40,044 bases of DNA from Gammaproteobacteria bacterium (GCA_030426265.1 JAUHYP010000026.1:1-40044); one strand, 5' to 3'. Shown: positions 1 through 7,662, numbered from the stretch's first letter. The notes: generated from the letters alone by a model not told the origin. Numbers and translations are program-made.

Positions 1-471
1 GGATCGGAAAGGGCCTCCGCACCCGCAAAGCGGGGTGTGGCGGAGCCGGCATCCGGCGCCGTGCCGGCGACCGTGGAACTGCCCGAATCCGGCACCCCTG
101 ACTGGTCTTCGCTGCTCGGCCGCCTGCGTCTCAGCGGCGCCGTGCGGGAACTGGCCCGCAACATCCAGCTGCAGACGAGAAGCGGCAGCGACTGGCGCTT
201 CCTGATCCCGGAAGACGTGCAGTACCTGGGCGACGAACGCAATCTGAAGCAGCTGCAGACCGAACTCTCCAGCCAGCTCGGCCAACCGGTGAATCTCGCG
301 ATCGCGACGGTCAAGCAAGCCGTGGCCTCGCCCGCCGTCGCTGGAGAGCAGGCGGAACTGCGCCGGATGAGCGACGCGGAGAAGGCCATCGAGGAGGACC
401 CCACGGTCCGTGCCTTGAAGGAGCGCTTCGGCGCCCGCATTCTGGAAGACTCGATCCAACCGCTCCAGTAG
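1..471 (+). CDS. dnaX: DNA polymerase III subunit tau, C-terminal part (partial)
   Basis: The reading frame is open from the first base of the window and stops at 471, so this is the 3' end of a longer gene. The translation has no ATPase motifs. It has the alpha/beta make-up of the tau C-terminal domain, for example the segments SDWRFLIPEDVQYL and DPTVRALKERFGARI, the latter close to the C-terminus as in gammaproteobacterial DnaX. Tau joins the clamp-loader to the polymerase alpha subunit and to DnaB helicase at the replication fork. The gene order dnaX-ybaB-recR that follows is strongly conserved and is the main support for the name. The clamp-loader ATPase part lies upstream, outside the window. 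Confidence 0.85.
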   Translation, partial: GSERASAPAKRGVAEPASGAVPATVELPESGTPDWSSLLGRLRLSGAVRELARNIQLQTRSGSDWRFLIPEDVQYLGDERNLKQLQTELSSQLGQPVNLAIATVKQAVASPAVAGEQAELRRMSDAEKAIEEDPTVRALKERFGARILEDSIQPLQ

Positions 472-481
472 GACCCGAATC

Positions 482-802
482 GTGAAAGGCAACATCGCCG
501 GTCTGCTCCAGCAGGCCCAGAAAATGCAGCAGGAAATGCAGAAGGCCCAGGAAGAGCTGGCCCGGCTCGAAGTCACGGGCCAGGCGGGTGGGGGCATGGT
601 CGAAGTGCGCATGAACGGCAAGCACGCCGTGCTCAGCGTCAAGATCGACCCCTCCCTGGCCGATGACGTCGAAATGCTGGAAGACCTGGTCACCGCCGCC
701 GCCAACGACGCCGTCAACCGGGTGCAGGCGGAAACCGAGGAACGCATGGGCGGCATGGCCAAGGGCCTCAATCTTCCCCCCGGTTTCAAGCTCCCCTTCT
801 GA
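482..802 (+). CDS. ybaB: YbaB/EbfC-family nucleoid-associated protein
   Basis: This is a small DNA-binding protein of 106 residues, the usual length for the family. The N-terminal helix is rich in Gln, Met and Lys (about residues 8-30, [19 protein letters not shown]). It is followed by the beta-strand core [20 protein letters not shown] and the C-terminal signature [18 protein letters not shown]. Family members form tweezer-like homodimers that bind DNA and are often co-transcribed with dnaX and recR, exactly as here. The start is GTG at 482, 10 bases after the dnaX stop, with AGGA overlapping that stop as ribosome-binding site. Identity is secure. The physiological role is general nucleoid or regulatory binding and cannot be narrowed from the sequence. 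Confidence 0.93.
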   Translation: MKGNIAGLLQQAQKMQQEMQKAQEELARLEVTGQAGGGMVEVRMNGKHAVLSVKIDPSLADDVEMLEDLVTAAANDAVNRVQAETEERMGGMAKGLNLPPGFKLPF

Positions 803-809
803 TCCCGTC

Positions 810-1415
810 GTGCGCGACGGCGACTCGCTCCTGGCACGACTCATCGAGGCGCTTCGCTGCCTCCCCGGCGTGGGCCCGAAATCGGCCCAGCGCATGGCCC
901 TGCACCTGCTCGAACGCGACCGCGAAGGCGGCCGCACGCTCTCCGTGCTCCTGGGCGAGGCCATGGAGGCCATCGGCCGATGTGTCGAGTGCCGGGACCT
1001 GACCGAGTGCGAACGCTGCGCCATCTGCGCCAACCCGAAACGGGATCGCGGTCTGCTCTGCGTGGTGGAATCGCCCGTGGATGTGCTCGCCATCGAGCAG
1101 GCCACGGCGTTCTCCGGCACCTACTTCGTGCTGCTCGGCCGGCTTTCGCCGCTCGATGGCATCGGACCGGCGGAGCTGGGCCTGGATGAGCTCGAGCGCC
1201 GCCTGGATCGCGAGCCGCCGCGGGAAATGATCATCGCGACCAATCCAACGGTGGAAGGCGAAGCCACCGCGTTCTATCTCAACAAGCTGGCCAGCGCACG
1301 GGGCATCGCGGTATCGCGCATCGCCCATGGCGTGCCCCTGGGCGGCGAACTCGAATACATCGACCAGAGCACTCTGGCGCACGCCTTCGGAAGCCGCCAG
1401 GCCTTCGGCCGCTGA
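810..1415 (+). CDS. recR: Recombination mediator protein RecR
   Basis: RecR acts with RecO (and RecF) to load RecA on SSB-coated gaps. The frame is open from 663, but that part overlaps ybaB. The GTG at 810, seven bases after the ybaB stop, gives 201 residues, the normal RecR length. Visible features in order are a helix-hairpin-helix ([17 protein letters not shown]), a cysteine cluster (CVEC then CERCAIC, zinc finger), the Toprim segment [32 protein letters not shown], and the C-terminal [15 protein letters not shown] and [16 protein letters not shown] blocks. There is no clear Shine-Dalgarno for the GTG, so translation is probably coupled to ybaB. It is the last gene of the dnaX-ybaB-recR unit. 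Confidence 0.95.
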   Translation: MRDGDSLLARLIEALRCLPGVGPKSAQRMALHLLERDREGGRTLSVLLGEAMEAIGRCVECRDLTECERCAICANPKRDRGLLCVVESPVDVLAIEQATAFSGTYFVLLGRLSPLDGIGPAELGLDELERRLDREPPREMIIATNPTVEGEATAFYLNKLASARGIAVSRIAHGVPLGGELEYIDQSTLAHAFGSRQAFGR

Positions 1416-1525
1416 TTCGCTCACCCTCGATCTGAACCGGTCCGCAGTGCGACCGTCACGCCGCAGGGCAGCGACGGGGCGCCTTTCGGGCAGCCCCGTC
1501 GTCGTGCTGCGCGTCGAACCGCGGC

Positions 1526-1822
1526 TCACTCGCCCCTGGCGAGTTGCTTGCCGCCTTCGAGACGGATGTTGTCGCGGTTCTTGTCCACGGTGCTCAGACC
1601 GATCCCCTTCACGTTGACCAGTTCGTCCGCGTGGCGGAAAGGACCGTTCGCATCCCGATAGGCGACGATGGCCTGGGCCTTGCTCAGTCCGACGCCGTCG
1701 AGCGACTCGGCGATGGTCTCGGCGGACGCCGAATTGATGTCCACCGGCTGGCCCGCCAGTGCGGTCGCGGCGAGCAGGGCGCCGGCCAGGAGGGCGGCCA
1801 GGGTGCCATTGAATCGTTTCAT
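1526..1822 (-). CDS. ComEA-like helix-hairpin-helix periplasmic protein
   Basis: A 98-residue protein. An N-terminal signal peptide (MKRFNGTLAALLAGALLAA, cleavage near LAG-QPV) is followed by one ComEA-type helix-hairpin-helix domain: VDINSASAETIAESLDGVGLSKAQAIVAYRDANGPF, then ELVNVKGIGLSTVDKNRDNI. Proteins of this shape are periplasmic DNA-binding competence proteins in transforming bacteria, but many proteobacterial copies are of unknown function. The start has a good ribosome-binding site (AAAGGGGA, about six bases upstream). It is convergent with recR and divergent from the small gene at 2064. No other competence gene is in view, so a role in DNA uptake is only inferred from the family. 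Confidence 0.88.
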   Translation of the reverse strand: MKRFNGTLAALLAGALLAATALAGQPVDINSASAETIAESLDGVGLSKAQAIVAYRDANGPFRHADELVNVKGIGLSTVDKNRDNIRLEGGKQLARGE

Positions 1823-2063
1823 GTCATTCCCCTTTGATGGTGGTGTGTTGCCGGGACCGCTGGGGCCTCCGGGTCACGGACGGATCGATGCCCGTCCGGA
1901 TGCCAGTCTGGACCAGTGAAGGGGGCGCGGGGCAGGGACAGGGGCCGCGCCGGTGCGTAGGAAGTCGGCGCGATCTGTTCTCCATGCATCCGGGTGTGCA
2001 GGCTTCTCGGGTTTTGAGAATGCGCCGGGTTTCAATACGCTCAAGGTCAACCTGGAGCCCGAC

Positions 2064-2315
2064 ATGAAAGAGCGCGACGAATTGATTGGCAAGACCATCG
2101 CTGACGTCATGGCCGTCCCGGTGGAGGAGGGCGGTCCCCTGAAAATCTGGATGCTGCAGTTCACTGACGGCAGCCACGTGGAGTTCGTCTCTCCGGGCGC
2201 CCAGCGGGAGCTCGAACGGCTCGCCCGCCGCCGCGGCCGAGCGTCGAACCGGTCCGCGAATGCGGGAACGAGGGCGTCGCTGGCCCATCCGCAGCTCGCG
2301 CTCGCCGTGGCATGA
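2064..2315 (+). CDS. Small hypothetical protein
   Basis: An 83-residue ORF with no family I recognise. The ATG at 2064 is preferred over upstream in-frame codons because it follows GGAG by seven bases and begins a protein-like stretch (MKERDELIGKTIADVMAVP, then LKIWMLQFTDGSHVEFVSPGAQRELERLARR). The pattern of strand-forming residues followed by a basic helix looks like a real small alpha/beta domain. The last 30 residues (ASNRSANAGTRASLAHPQ and onward) look disordered. The gene stands alone between the divergent comEA-like gene and a noncoding region carrying DnaA boxes. Function is unknown, and the ORF could be a lineage-specific gene. Confidence 0.5.
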   Translation: MKERDELIGKTIADVMAVPVEEGGPLKIWMLQFTDGSHVEFVSPGAQRELERLARRRGRASNRSANAGTRASLAHPQLALAVA

Positions 2316-2629
2316 ACCGGGACTGTCACGTTATCCACACAAACTGTGGATAACGTTGTGGGCAAGCTCGACGCGCGCCAGATTCGACACGGGGCCGTCC
2401 GGATTGCTCAAATTTTGACCACTCCCTTTTGATGGGAAATTTCAGTCACTTAGGAGTGGATTTCGTAGTGTGTCGAGGCTTCCCGGATGTCACTCGGCTG
2501 TCATATGGACAATCAGCCACTTGTGCATAGGCAGCTTGAAGTCAATACAGGAAAGTGGCGCAAGTGCCTGAAATTCACATTTTCGTCATCTTCGGTTTAC
2601 CGCATTCCTCCCAAAGATGACAGCGCGAA
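2316..2629. other. AT-richer intergenic region with inverted repeats
   Basis: This 314-base gap separates the small ORF from the 3' end of sbcB. It holds the DnaA-box palindrome (2328-2356), a 7-bp inverted repeat CCACTCC/GGAGTGG (2419-2425 and 2453-2459) with a 27-base loop, and a near-match to a DnaA box, TGTGCATAG (2522-2530, one mismatch to TGTGNATAA). An ORF can be read from 2487, but it runs antisense into sbcB and shows no protein character. No tRNA, terminator U-tract or convincing sigma-70 promoter was seen. Confidence 0.6.
2328..2356. promoter_or_regulatory. Pair of inverted perfect DnaA boxes
   Basis: ACGTTATCCACA (2328-2339) and TGTGGATAACGT (2345-2356) are exact reverse complements separated by five bases. 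Each arm contains the strict DnaA box TTATCCACA (2331-2339; reverse copy at 2345-2353). There is no U-tract, so it is not a simple rho-independent terminator. Established knowledge: DnaA binds this 9-mer with high affinity at oriC, at datA/DARS sites and at DnaA-regulated promoters. Which of these applies here is not known. Confidence 0.7.
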
Positions 2630-4060
2630 TCACCCGGGGCCCAGCAGATTCCGACCCCAGGCCTCGACCTGGTCCAGAAGGCGGAGGTCCGCGGGCTCAC
2701 CGGACCGTGCTTCGCGTGCCGAAGCGAGCTCGGCCATGAAGCCCGCGGCATCCAGTGGACCGTCCTCGCGCGGTGACTTCAGGCGCTGCAGTCGGTCGGC
2801 TTCCCAGCGTTCAGCTTCCGACGCATCGAGGGTGTCGGGCCAGTTGCGCGCCCGGTAGCGAAACAGCATTTCGGGCAGGCGCGGGTCTTCGAAACGCCAG
2901 TCGAAATCCGCCAGTTCGGGCGGTGGCGTGGCACGCAGCTTCGTCATGCCGCGCCGGTCGGTATCGGAAAAGAATCCGCCCCCGTACAACAGGCCGTCCG
3001 GGTCGGTCCCGCCCAGGGGGGGCGGCGGCTGGTACACCTCCATGAGCCGGGCCCGCAGGTCGCCGAGCCGTGCCTGCAGCTGCCGGGCATGGGCGCGGCA
3101 GCGTTCCGGGTCCAGGCCGATACGATCCAGGTCCACGCCCCGCAGCGTGGCTTCCGGCGCCAGCATGGGCACCTTGTTCGTGCCCACGGTTTTCAGGGGG
3201 ATGCGCTCGACGTCCTCGGGCAGGTCGGCGGAGGCCGTGAACACCCGGTCCCGGATCGCGTCCGCGTCCAGGGTCAGCAGCGGTTCCGGGTCGGCCATGA
3301 GATCGAAGACGATCCATTCCTTCGGCCGGTCCGGCACGGTGGTCAACGGCAGGACCAGGGTGGTGCAGCCGCGCGCGGCGGGCAACCGGCCCGAGGTGTG
3401 CACCAGGGGTTCGCCCGCGGCCAGCAGGCGTTCGGCGGCGGCCTTCTGGCGCAGTCCCAGCGACCAGGTGAACAGGCGCGGCTGCGCCGCCTTCAGTCGC
3501 CGCGCCAGGTCCACGGTGGCGCGAACGTCGGAGAGGGCGTCATGGGCGCCGACGTGACCGATGTCGTTCGCCGCCGTCAGGTCCTCGAGCCTGAAACTCG
3601 GCACGCCGGGTTCCCGTTCCGGCCACTGGAGGCCGTCCGGACGCAGCGCATAGCAGGCCCGCGCGAGATTGATCAGGTCCCAGCGGCTGTTGCCCCTGGC
3701 CCACTCGCGTTCATAGGGGTCGAAGAAATTCCGGTAGAACAGGTACCGCGTGACGTGGTCGTCGAATTTCAGGCTGTTGTAGCCCACGCCGCAGGTTCCC
3801 GGTTCCGAAAAGGCCTCGTGAATACGCGCCGCGAACTCGGCTTCCGGCACGCCATCACGCTCGGCGCGTTGCGGGGTGATGCCGGTGACCAGGCAGGCCA
3901 TGGGGTGGGGCAGGGTGTCGTCCGCGGGGCGAGCGAACAGGTCGATCGGTTCACCGATGGGCTCCAGTTCGTCGTTGGTGCGCAGCGCCGCGAACTGCAC
4001 GGGGCGGTCCCAGGCCGGGCGGGTGCCGAAGGTCTCGTAGTCGTGCCACAGAAAATTCAT
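2630..4060 (-). CDS. sbcB: Exodeoxyribonuclease I
   Basis: This is a 3'-5' single-strand DNA exonuclease of the DEDDh type. From the chosen ATG at 4060 the protein has 476 residues, matching E. coli ExoI (475). The catalytic motif HDYETFGT lies at residues 6-13 (acidic pair D7 and E9). It is followed by GYNSLKFDDHVTRYLFYRNFFDPY, SRWDLINLARACYALRPDG and GAHDALSDVRATVDLA, with the later His and Asp. The C-terminal ExoI domain ends with LLYGGGFFSDTDRRGM and LFRYRARNWPDTLD. The start at 4060 overlaps the stop of the upstream kinase as ATGA and has GGA nine bases upstream. An in-frame ATG at 4069 is the alternative. The two genes form a small translationally coupled operon. Confidence 0.95.
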   Translation of the reverse strand: MNFLWHDYETFGTRPAWDRPVQFAALRTNDELEPIGEPIDLFARPADDTLPHPMACLVTGITPQRAERDGVPEAEFAARIHEAFSEPGTCGVGYNSLKFDDHVTRYLFYRNFFDPYEREWARGNSRWDLINLARACYALRPDGLQWPEREPGVPSFRLEDLTAANDIGHVGAHDALSDVRATVDLARRLKAAQPRLFTWSLGLRQKAAAERLLAAGEPLVHTSGRLPAARGCTTLVLPLTTVPDRPKEWIVFDLMADPEPLLTLDADAIRDRVFTASADLPEDVERIPLKTVGTNKVPMLAPEATLRGVDLDRIGLDPERCRAHARQLQARLGDLRARLMEVYQPPPPLGGTDPDGLLYGGGFFSDTDRRGMTKLRATPPPELADFDWRFEDPRLPEMLFRYRARNWPDTLDASEAERWEADRLQRLKSPREDGPLDAAGFMAELASAREARSGEPADLRLLDQVEAWGRNLLGPG

Positions 4061-4917
4061 GGTGCGCATTCCAGGTGAAGCCGGTGTGCCTCGTCAAGGT
4101 GGATGTGGCGATCCGTCCATTCCTTCGCGTGTGCGAACTGGTGGCGGCACAGGCGTTCGAACGGGGCGAGGAAGCCCGCGACGGCGTTCTTGTCCGGCAG
4201 GCCGCGCAGCGCGGGCGGCAATTCCTGCTCCTGGCGCCAGCGCCAGTCGATCACGGCGTGCCAGCCGGGCGCGGACAGGTGCCAGCCGGCAGCGGCGCGC
4301 GCCCGGAAGGCGGTGTGGAATTCCCGTAGCCGTTCGTTGACCCAACGGCGCCACGCGCCATCCGGGTCCTCATGGCGCTCCAGGGCGTTCACTGGCGCCA
4401 CCAGGGCATCGGGCGCCTCGGGCGGCGTCCCCACGAACCACCCCTCGAGGATCACCCCGGCCGGCGCCGAAGACAGGCGGAGGGTTCCAGGTTCGGTGCG
4501 GCGGTCATCGCTTCCCTTGTCGAAGCGCGGCAGTTCCACGGTTCCACGGGCGCCCGACAGCAGGCGATCGATGTCCCGGAACAGGCGGTCGCTGTCGTGC
4601 GTGCCTGGAACGCCGCGCCGGGCCAGCAGCGGGTGGACTGCCCGGCCGAGCGCCGCACGTTCGGCCTTCGCGAGGTAGTAGTCATCCAGGGACAGGACCA
4701 GGATCGGGGCACCGGGCGCCAGCGCCGCCAGCAGGTGCGCCAGCGTGGACTTGCCGGTGCCCGGCGCGCCGCCGAGTCCGAGCAGCCATGGCGAATGCTG
4801 TGGCAGGCCGGCGTGCAGGCCCGCAGCCACCCGGGCGAGCGCTGCCCGCTCAGGGTCATCCAGGGCGGTGTGCCCCGACAGCCAGGCCTGTGCGTCTGCG
4901 ATACACTTCGGCTCCAT
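4057..4917 (-). CDS. P-loop kinase, D-glycerate 3-kinase-like (COG4240 family)
   Basis: A 286-residue predicted kinase. The Walker A motif GLGGAPGTGKSTLAHLLA lies near residues 48-65, followed by the Walker B-like VLSLDDYYL. The family marker HPLLARRGVPGTHDSD comes next, then LPRFDKGSDDR and the block GVILEGWFVGTPP. These match the phosphoribulokinase/uridine-kinase-like family that includes plant and fungal D-glycerate 3-kinases. The substrate in bacteria is usually unproven, so glycerate is a family-level suggestion. The ATG at 4917 was chosen because longer in-frame extensions run into the divergent tesB gene. No strong ribosome-binding site is visible. The stop overlaps the sbcB start as ATGA. 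Confidence 0.8.
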   Translation of the reverse strand: MEPKCIADAQAWLSGHTALDDPERAALARVAAGLHAGLPQHSPWLLGLGGAPGTGKSTLAHLLAALAPGAPILVLSLDDYYLAKAERAALGRAVHPLLARRGVPGTHDSDRLFRDIDRLLSGARGTVELPRFDKGSDDRRTEPGTLRLSSAPAGVILEGWFVGTPPEAPDALVAPVNALERHEDPDGAWRRWVNERLREFHTAFRARAAAGWHLSAPGWHAVIDWRWRQEQELPPALRGLPDKNAVAGFLAPFERLCRHQFAHAKEWTDRHIHLDEAHRLHLECAP

Positions 4918-4944
4918 GGGTGCATGGTATCGAAAGGAGGCGGT

Positions 4945-5871
4945 GTGACGGGCGAAGGGGAAGAGGCCGCCGCTCCGGGCGCCGTGGACGTGCCGCAGAG
5001 CGTGCGCGAATTGCTGGACCTCATCACGCTCGAACCCCTGGAGGTGAACCTGTTTCGTGGCGTCAGCCGCGACATCGGCACGCCCCGGGTGTTCGGCGGC
5101 CAGGTGCTGGCCCAGGCCCTGTTGGCCGCCACGCACACGGTGGAGGACCCGGCCCGCAGCGTCCACTCCCTGCACGCTTACTTTCTACGCGCCGGTGACC
5201 CGGAAGCGCCCATCGTCTACAGCGTGGACCGCAGCCGTGATGGACGAAGTTTCACGGCCCGACGCGTGGTCGCCATCCAGCACGGCCGGCAGATTTTCAC
5301 CCTTGCCGCTTCCTTCCAGCTGGCGCAGGACGGCGTCGAGCACCAGTTCCCCATGCCCGAGGTCCCGCCGCCCGAGGACCTGCAGGAGGTCCGTGACGTG
5401 ATCGACATCGTCGCGGCGCCCCCCAAGCTGCGCCGCTGGTACAACCGCTTCGGCCCCTTCGAGTTCCGCCCGGTCACCGTGCAGGACCCCGTACAGCCAA
5501 AACGCCTGCCGCCCCGGCAGGAAATCTGGTTCCGACTGTGCGGCGAGGTGGGCGATGACCAGACCCTGCACCGCACCCTGTTGGCGTACGTCTCCGATTT
5601 CCACCTGATCGGGACCGTCACGCTGCCGCACGCGCTGTCCTTCCAGGAGCCCAACCTGCTGATGGCCAGCCTGGATCATGCCATGTGGTTCCACCGCGAC
5701 GTTCGCGTGGATGACTGGCTGTTGTACGCCTGCGACAGTCCCAACACCGGGGGCAGCCGCGGCCTGGCGCGGGGCCTGATCTACGATCGTTCCGGCCGGC
5801 TGGTGGCGAGTACCGCGCAGGAAGGAATGCTGCGCGTGGTCGATCCGCAGGCGTCCGCGCCACCCGACTGA
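4945..5871 (+). CDS. tesB: Acyl-CoA thioesterase II
   Basis: It hydrolyses medium- and long-chain acyl-CoA to free fatty acid and CoA. It is a double hot-dog protein of 308 residues (E. coli TesB has 286; the extra residues are at the N-terminus). Visible motifs are RVFGGQVLAQALLAA and SLHAYFLRAGDP in the first hot-dog. In the second are SLDHAMWFHR (catalytic Asp), LYACDSPNTGGSRGLARG (the Ser/Thr segment) and VASTAQEGMLRV (catalytic Gln). The frame is open far upstream, but GTG 4945 is preceded by AAGGAGG at 4934-4940. ATG 4924 is an alternative. Only 27 bases separate it from the divergent kinase start, so at least one promoter must lie inside coding sequence. Confidence 0.93.
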   Translation: MTGEGEEAAAPGAVDVPQSVRELLDLITLEPLEVNLFRGVSRDIGTPRVFGGQVLAQALLAATHTVEDPARSVHSLHAYFLRAGDPEAPIVYSVDRSRDGRSFTARRVVAIQHGRQIFTLAASFQLAQDGVEHQFPMPEVPPPEDLQEVRDVIDIVAAPPKLRRWYNRFGPFEFRPVTVQDPVQPKRLPPRQEIWFRLCGEVGDDQTLHRTLLAYVSDFHLIGTVTLPHALSFQEPNLLMASLDHAMWFHRDVRVDDWLLYACDSPNTGGSRGLARGLIYDRSGRLVASTAQEGMLRVVDPQASAPPD

Positions 5872-6035
5872 ACCTACGGCCGGGGCAGCTCATCAGCCAT
5901 CGATGACGGCACGAGGGCATCTGGAATTGCGAACCCTTCCCCGGGCTTGACCCCCGGCCCGGTCGCCGCCAGATACGGGAATAGCGGCGCATCGCAAGGA
6001 GCGCCCGTCACCATCATTCGACAGGAGTGTGTTCA

Positions 6036-6512
6036 ATGGCCACCCGTACCGCCATCTTCGCCGCCGGTTGCTTCTGGGGCGTGGAAGACCGTTTTCGCCA
6101 GTTGCCCGGTGTGCTCGAGGCCACTTCGGGCTACATCGGCGGCCACGTCGACGATCCCGGTTACCGCCGGGTCTGCAGCGGCGACACCGGCCACGCCGAG
6201 GCGGTGGAAGTGCGCTACGACGACACGCAGACCGACTACGCGGCCCTGCTGGAGGCCTTCTTCGATATGCACAACCCGACGACGCGCAACCGCCAGGGGC
6301 CGGATGTCGGCAGCCAGTACCGCTCGGCGATCTTCGTCGGCAGCGAGGAAGAAAAAGCGGCGGCCCAGTCCGCCATCGAGGCCGTGAACGCCTCGGGGCA
6401 GTGGCCGAACCCGGTGGTCACCACCATCGAGCCCCTGGCCACGTTCTGGCGCGCCGAGGAGTACCACCAGCGGTATTTCGAGAAGAACGGGGGCGGGCAC
6501 TGCGCCATCTAG
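6036..6512 (+). CDS. msrA: Peptide-methionine (S)-S-oxide reductase MsrA
   Basis: It repairs oxidised methionine (S-sulfoxide form) using thioredoxin as electron donor. The protein has 158 residues. The catalytic motif GCFWG is at residues 11-15 (nucleophile Cys12), then SGYIGGHVDDPGYRRVCSGDTGHAEAVEV-type family sequence, DMHNPTT and GPDVGSQYRSAIF. A C-terminal GGGHC supplies a likely resolving cysteine. ACAGGAG at 6021-6027 sits eight bases before ATG 6036, which decides the start over the GTG at 6027. A TTGACC at 5947-5952 with AGATAC at 5971-5976 is a possible but weak promoter. It is convergent with the small membrane protein gene at 6532. Confidence 0.96.
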   Translation: MATRTAIFAAGCFWGVEDRFRQLPGVLEATSGYIGGHVDDPGYRRVCSGDTGHAEAVEVRYDDTQTDYAALLEAFFDMHNPTTRNRQGPDVGSQYRSAIFVGSEEEKAAAQSAIEAVNASGQWPNPVVTTIEPLATFWRAEEYHQRYFEKNGGGHCAI

Positions 6513-6522
6513 GCCCGCCCCC
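6489..6522. terminator. GC hairpin between convergent msrA and glsB-like genes
   Basis: GGGGGCGGGC (6489-6498) and GCCCGCCCCC (6513-6522) form a perfect 10-bp stem with a 14-base loop. The hairpin spans the msrA stop codon. There is no T-run on either side, so it is a candidate bidirectional blocker or RNA-end protector rather than a textbook intrinsic terminator. Confidence 0.45.
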
Positions 6523-6531
6523 GGGTTGCCG

Positions 6532-6780
6532 CTACTTCTTGCGGATCAATCCGACCAGGAACAGCAGCACCACCGCGCCGACGAAGCCGGTGATGATGGC
6601 GCCGATCCAGCCGCCGCCGGCGGTGACGCCCAGCATGCCGAACAGCCATCCGCCGATGACGCCGCCGATCAGGCCGATCACGATGTTCAGGACCACGCCC
6701 TGGCCACCACCCTTCATGACCAGGCCGGCGAGCCAGCCGGCGATACCGCCTACGATGAGCGCGACGAGCAGTGATTCCAT
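6532..6780 (-). CDS. GlsB/YeaQ/YmgE-family membrane protein
   Basis: An 82-residue, very Gly-rich inner-membrane protein. Three hydrophobic segments carry the family pattern: LIVGGIAGWLAGLVMKGGG, LNIVIGLIGGVIGGWLFGMLG and WIGAIITGFVGAVVLLFLV, ending in LIRKK. Members are called transglycosylase-associated or general-stress proteins, but the biochemical function is unknown. The ATG at 6780 has AAGGAG eight bases upstream. It is a single gene, divergent from the lytic transglycosylase. The adjacency to a lytic transglycosylase is suggestive given the family's old name, but proves nothing. Confidence 0.92.
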   Translation of the reverse strand: MESLLVALIVGGIAGWLAGLVMKGGGQGVVLNIVIGLIGGVIGGWLFGMLGVTAGGGWIGAIITGFVGAVVLLFLVGLIRKK

Positions 6781-6882
6781 GATGGTTCTCCTTGGTGAGG
6801 CCGGTGCGGGATTCGTTTCTCCGGCCGAGCGGCATTAGAATAGCCCAGGTTGACGGGTGTGGCAGGGAAGGGTCCACGCGGC

Positions 6883-7557
6883 ATGAAGCAGGTCCGACAG
6901 GGAAGCGAATCGACCAGGGCGCCGGCCAGGGTGCTGACCAGGGCGTTGACCAAGGCCTTGACCAGCGTGCTGGTCGTCCAGGCCTGCCTGTCTGCGAATC
7001 TGGCGCAGGCCCAGATCTACAAGTGGGTGGACGCCGAGGGCATCACGCACTACTCCAGCACCCGACCGGCCAGCGCCGCCGACGTCAAGGCCTTCAATTT
7101 CCCCTGCTACGCCTCCGACCCGAAATGCAGCGCACGGGTGGACTGGGAAAACGTGCCGCTGAACACCGCGGCGTTCCCGGACATCATCCGCGAGGTGGCC
7201 CTGGTCCACCGAGTCGATGAGAGCCTGATCCGGGCCATCATCCATGCCGAATCGGCCTACCAGCCCAGGGCGAAATCCCCCAAGGGCGCGCAGGGGCTCA
7301 TGCAGCTCATGCCGGCCACCCAGGCCGAGCTGGGCGTGAGCGATCCGTACGACCCCGTGGCCAACATCGAGGGGGGCACCCGCTACCTCGCCGGGCTGCT
7401 GGCGCGGTTCGACGGTAATGTCGAACTGGCGTCCGCGGCCTACAACGCCGGTCCCGGCGCAGTCGACCGACACGGCGGCATTCCGCCGTACGACGAAACG
7501 CGCGAATACGTCCGCCGTATCGGCATCCTCCACCGCCGATATTTGGGGTCAGAGTAA
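6883..7557 (+). CDS. Lytic transglycosylase (SLT) with N-terminal DUF4124
   Basis: A periplasmic or envelope muramidase that cleaves peptidoglycan with formation of 1,6-anhydroMurNAc. After a signal sequence (hydrophobic ALTSVLVVQACLSANLAQA) comes a DUF4124-type segment (IYKWVDAEGITHYSSTRPA). The Slt domain follows: HRVDESLIRAIIHAESAY (catalytic Glu in the AES context), SPKGAQGLMQLMPAT, NIEGGTRYLAGLLARF and ASAAYNAGPGAVDRHGGIPPYDETREYVRRI. ATG 6883 follows GGGAAGGG by ten bases. GTG 6931 would give a more compact signal peptide. The last three residues (GSE) and the TAA stop come from the palindromic repeat at 7545, so the original C-terminus was probably replaced. Confidence 0.9.
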   Translation: MKQVRQGSESTRAPARVLTRALTKALTSVLVVQACLSANLAQAQIYKWVDAEGITHYSSTRPASAADVKAFNFPCYASDPKCSARVDWENVPLNTAAFPDIIREVALVHRVDESLIRAIIHAESAYQPRAKSPKGAQGLMQLMPATQAELGVSDPYDPVANIEGGTRYLAGLLARFDGNVELASAAYNAGPGAVDRHGGIPPYDETREYVRRIGILHRRYLGSE

Positions 7558-7648
7558 AGGGTCAGAGTAAATACTCGCCGGACCAACGGTCTCGCCGAAC
7601 CCATGACCCTGTGACCGGGTGTTTACTCTGACCCTTTACTCTGACCCC
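7545..7648. repeat. Palindromic miniature element with GGGGTCAGAGTAAA arms
   Basis: The left arm 7545-7571 and right arm 7622-7648 are perfect 27-bp reverse complements with a 50-base centre. Each arm is itself a tandem of GGGGTCAGAGTAAA and GGGTCAGAGTAAA. Sequences of this type are, from general knowledge, common in proteobacterial genomes as REP-like or IS200/IS605-related nonautonomous repeats. No transposase lies inside. The element sits between the convergent transglycosylase and dnaE genes, supplies the stop codon of the former, and could act as a bidirectional terminator hairpin. Confidence 0.85.
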
Positions 7649-7662
7649 GTCACTCCGGGGGT

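Noticed and set aside
2316-2629. Chromosomal replication origin
   Set aside because: Only two perfect DnaA boxes and one imperfect one, no 13-mer AT repeats, and none of the usual origin neighbours (dnaA, dnaN, gyrB, rpmH, mnmG). Kept only as a DnaA-binding site.
2487-2858. Plus-strand ORF of 123 codons running into sbcB
   Set aside because: It lies antisense to the end of a secure gene, the translation has no domain features, and there is no ribosome-binding site.
3089-4078. Long plus-strand ORFs opposite sbcB and opposite dnaE (for example 8071-10212)
   Set aside because: These are high-GC antisense shadows, with Gly/Ala/Arg/His/Val-rich translations and no motifs, opposite secure genes.
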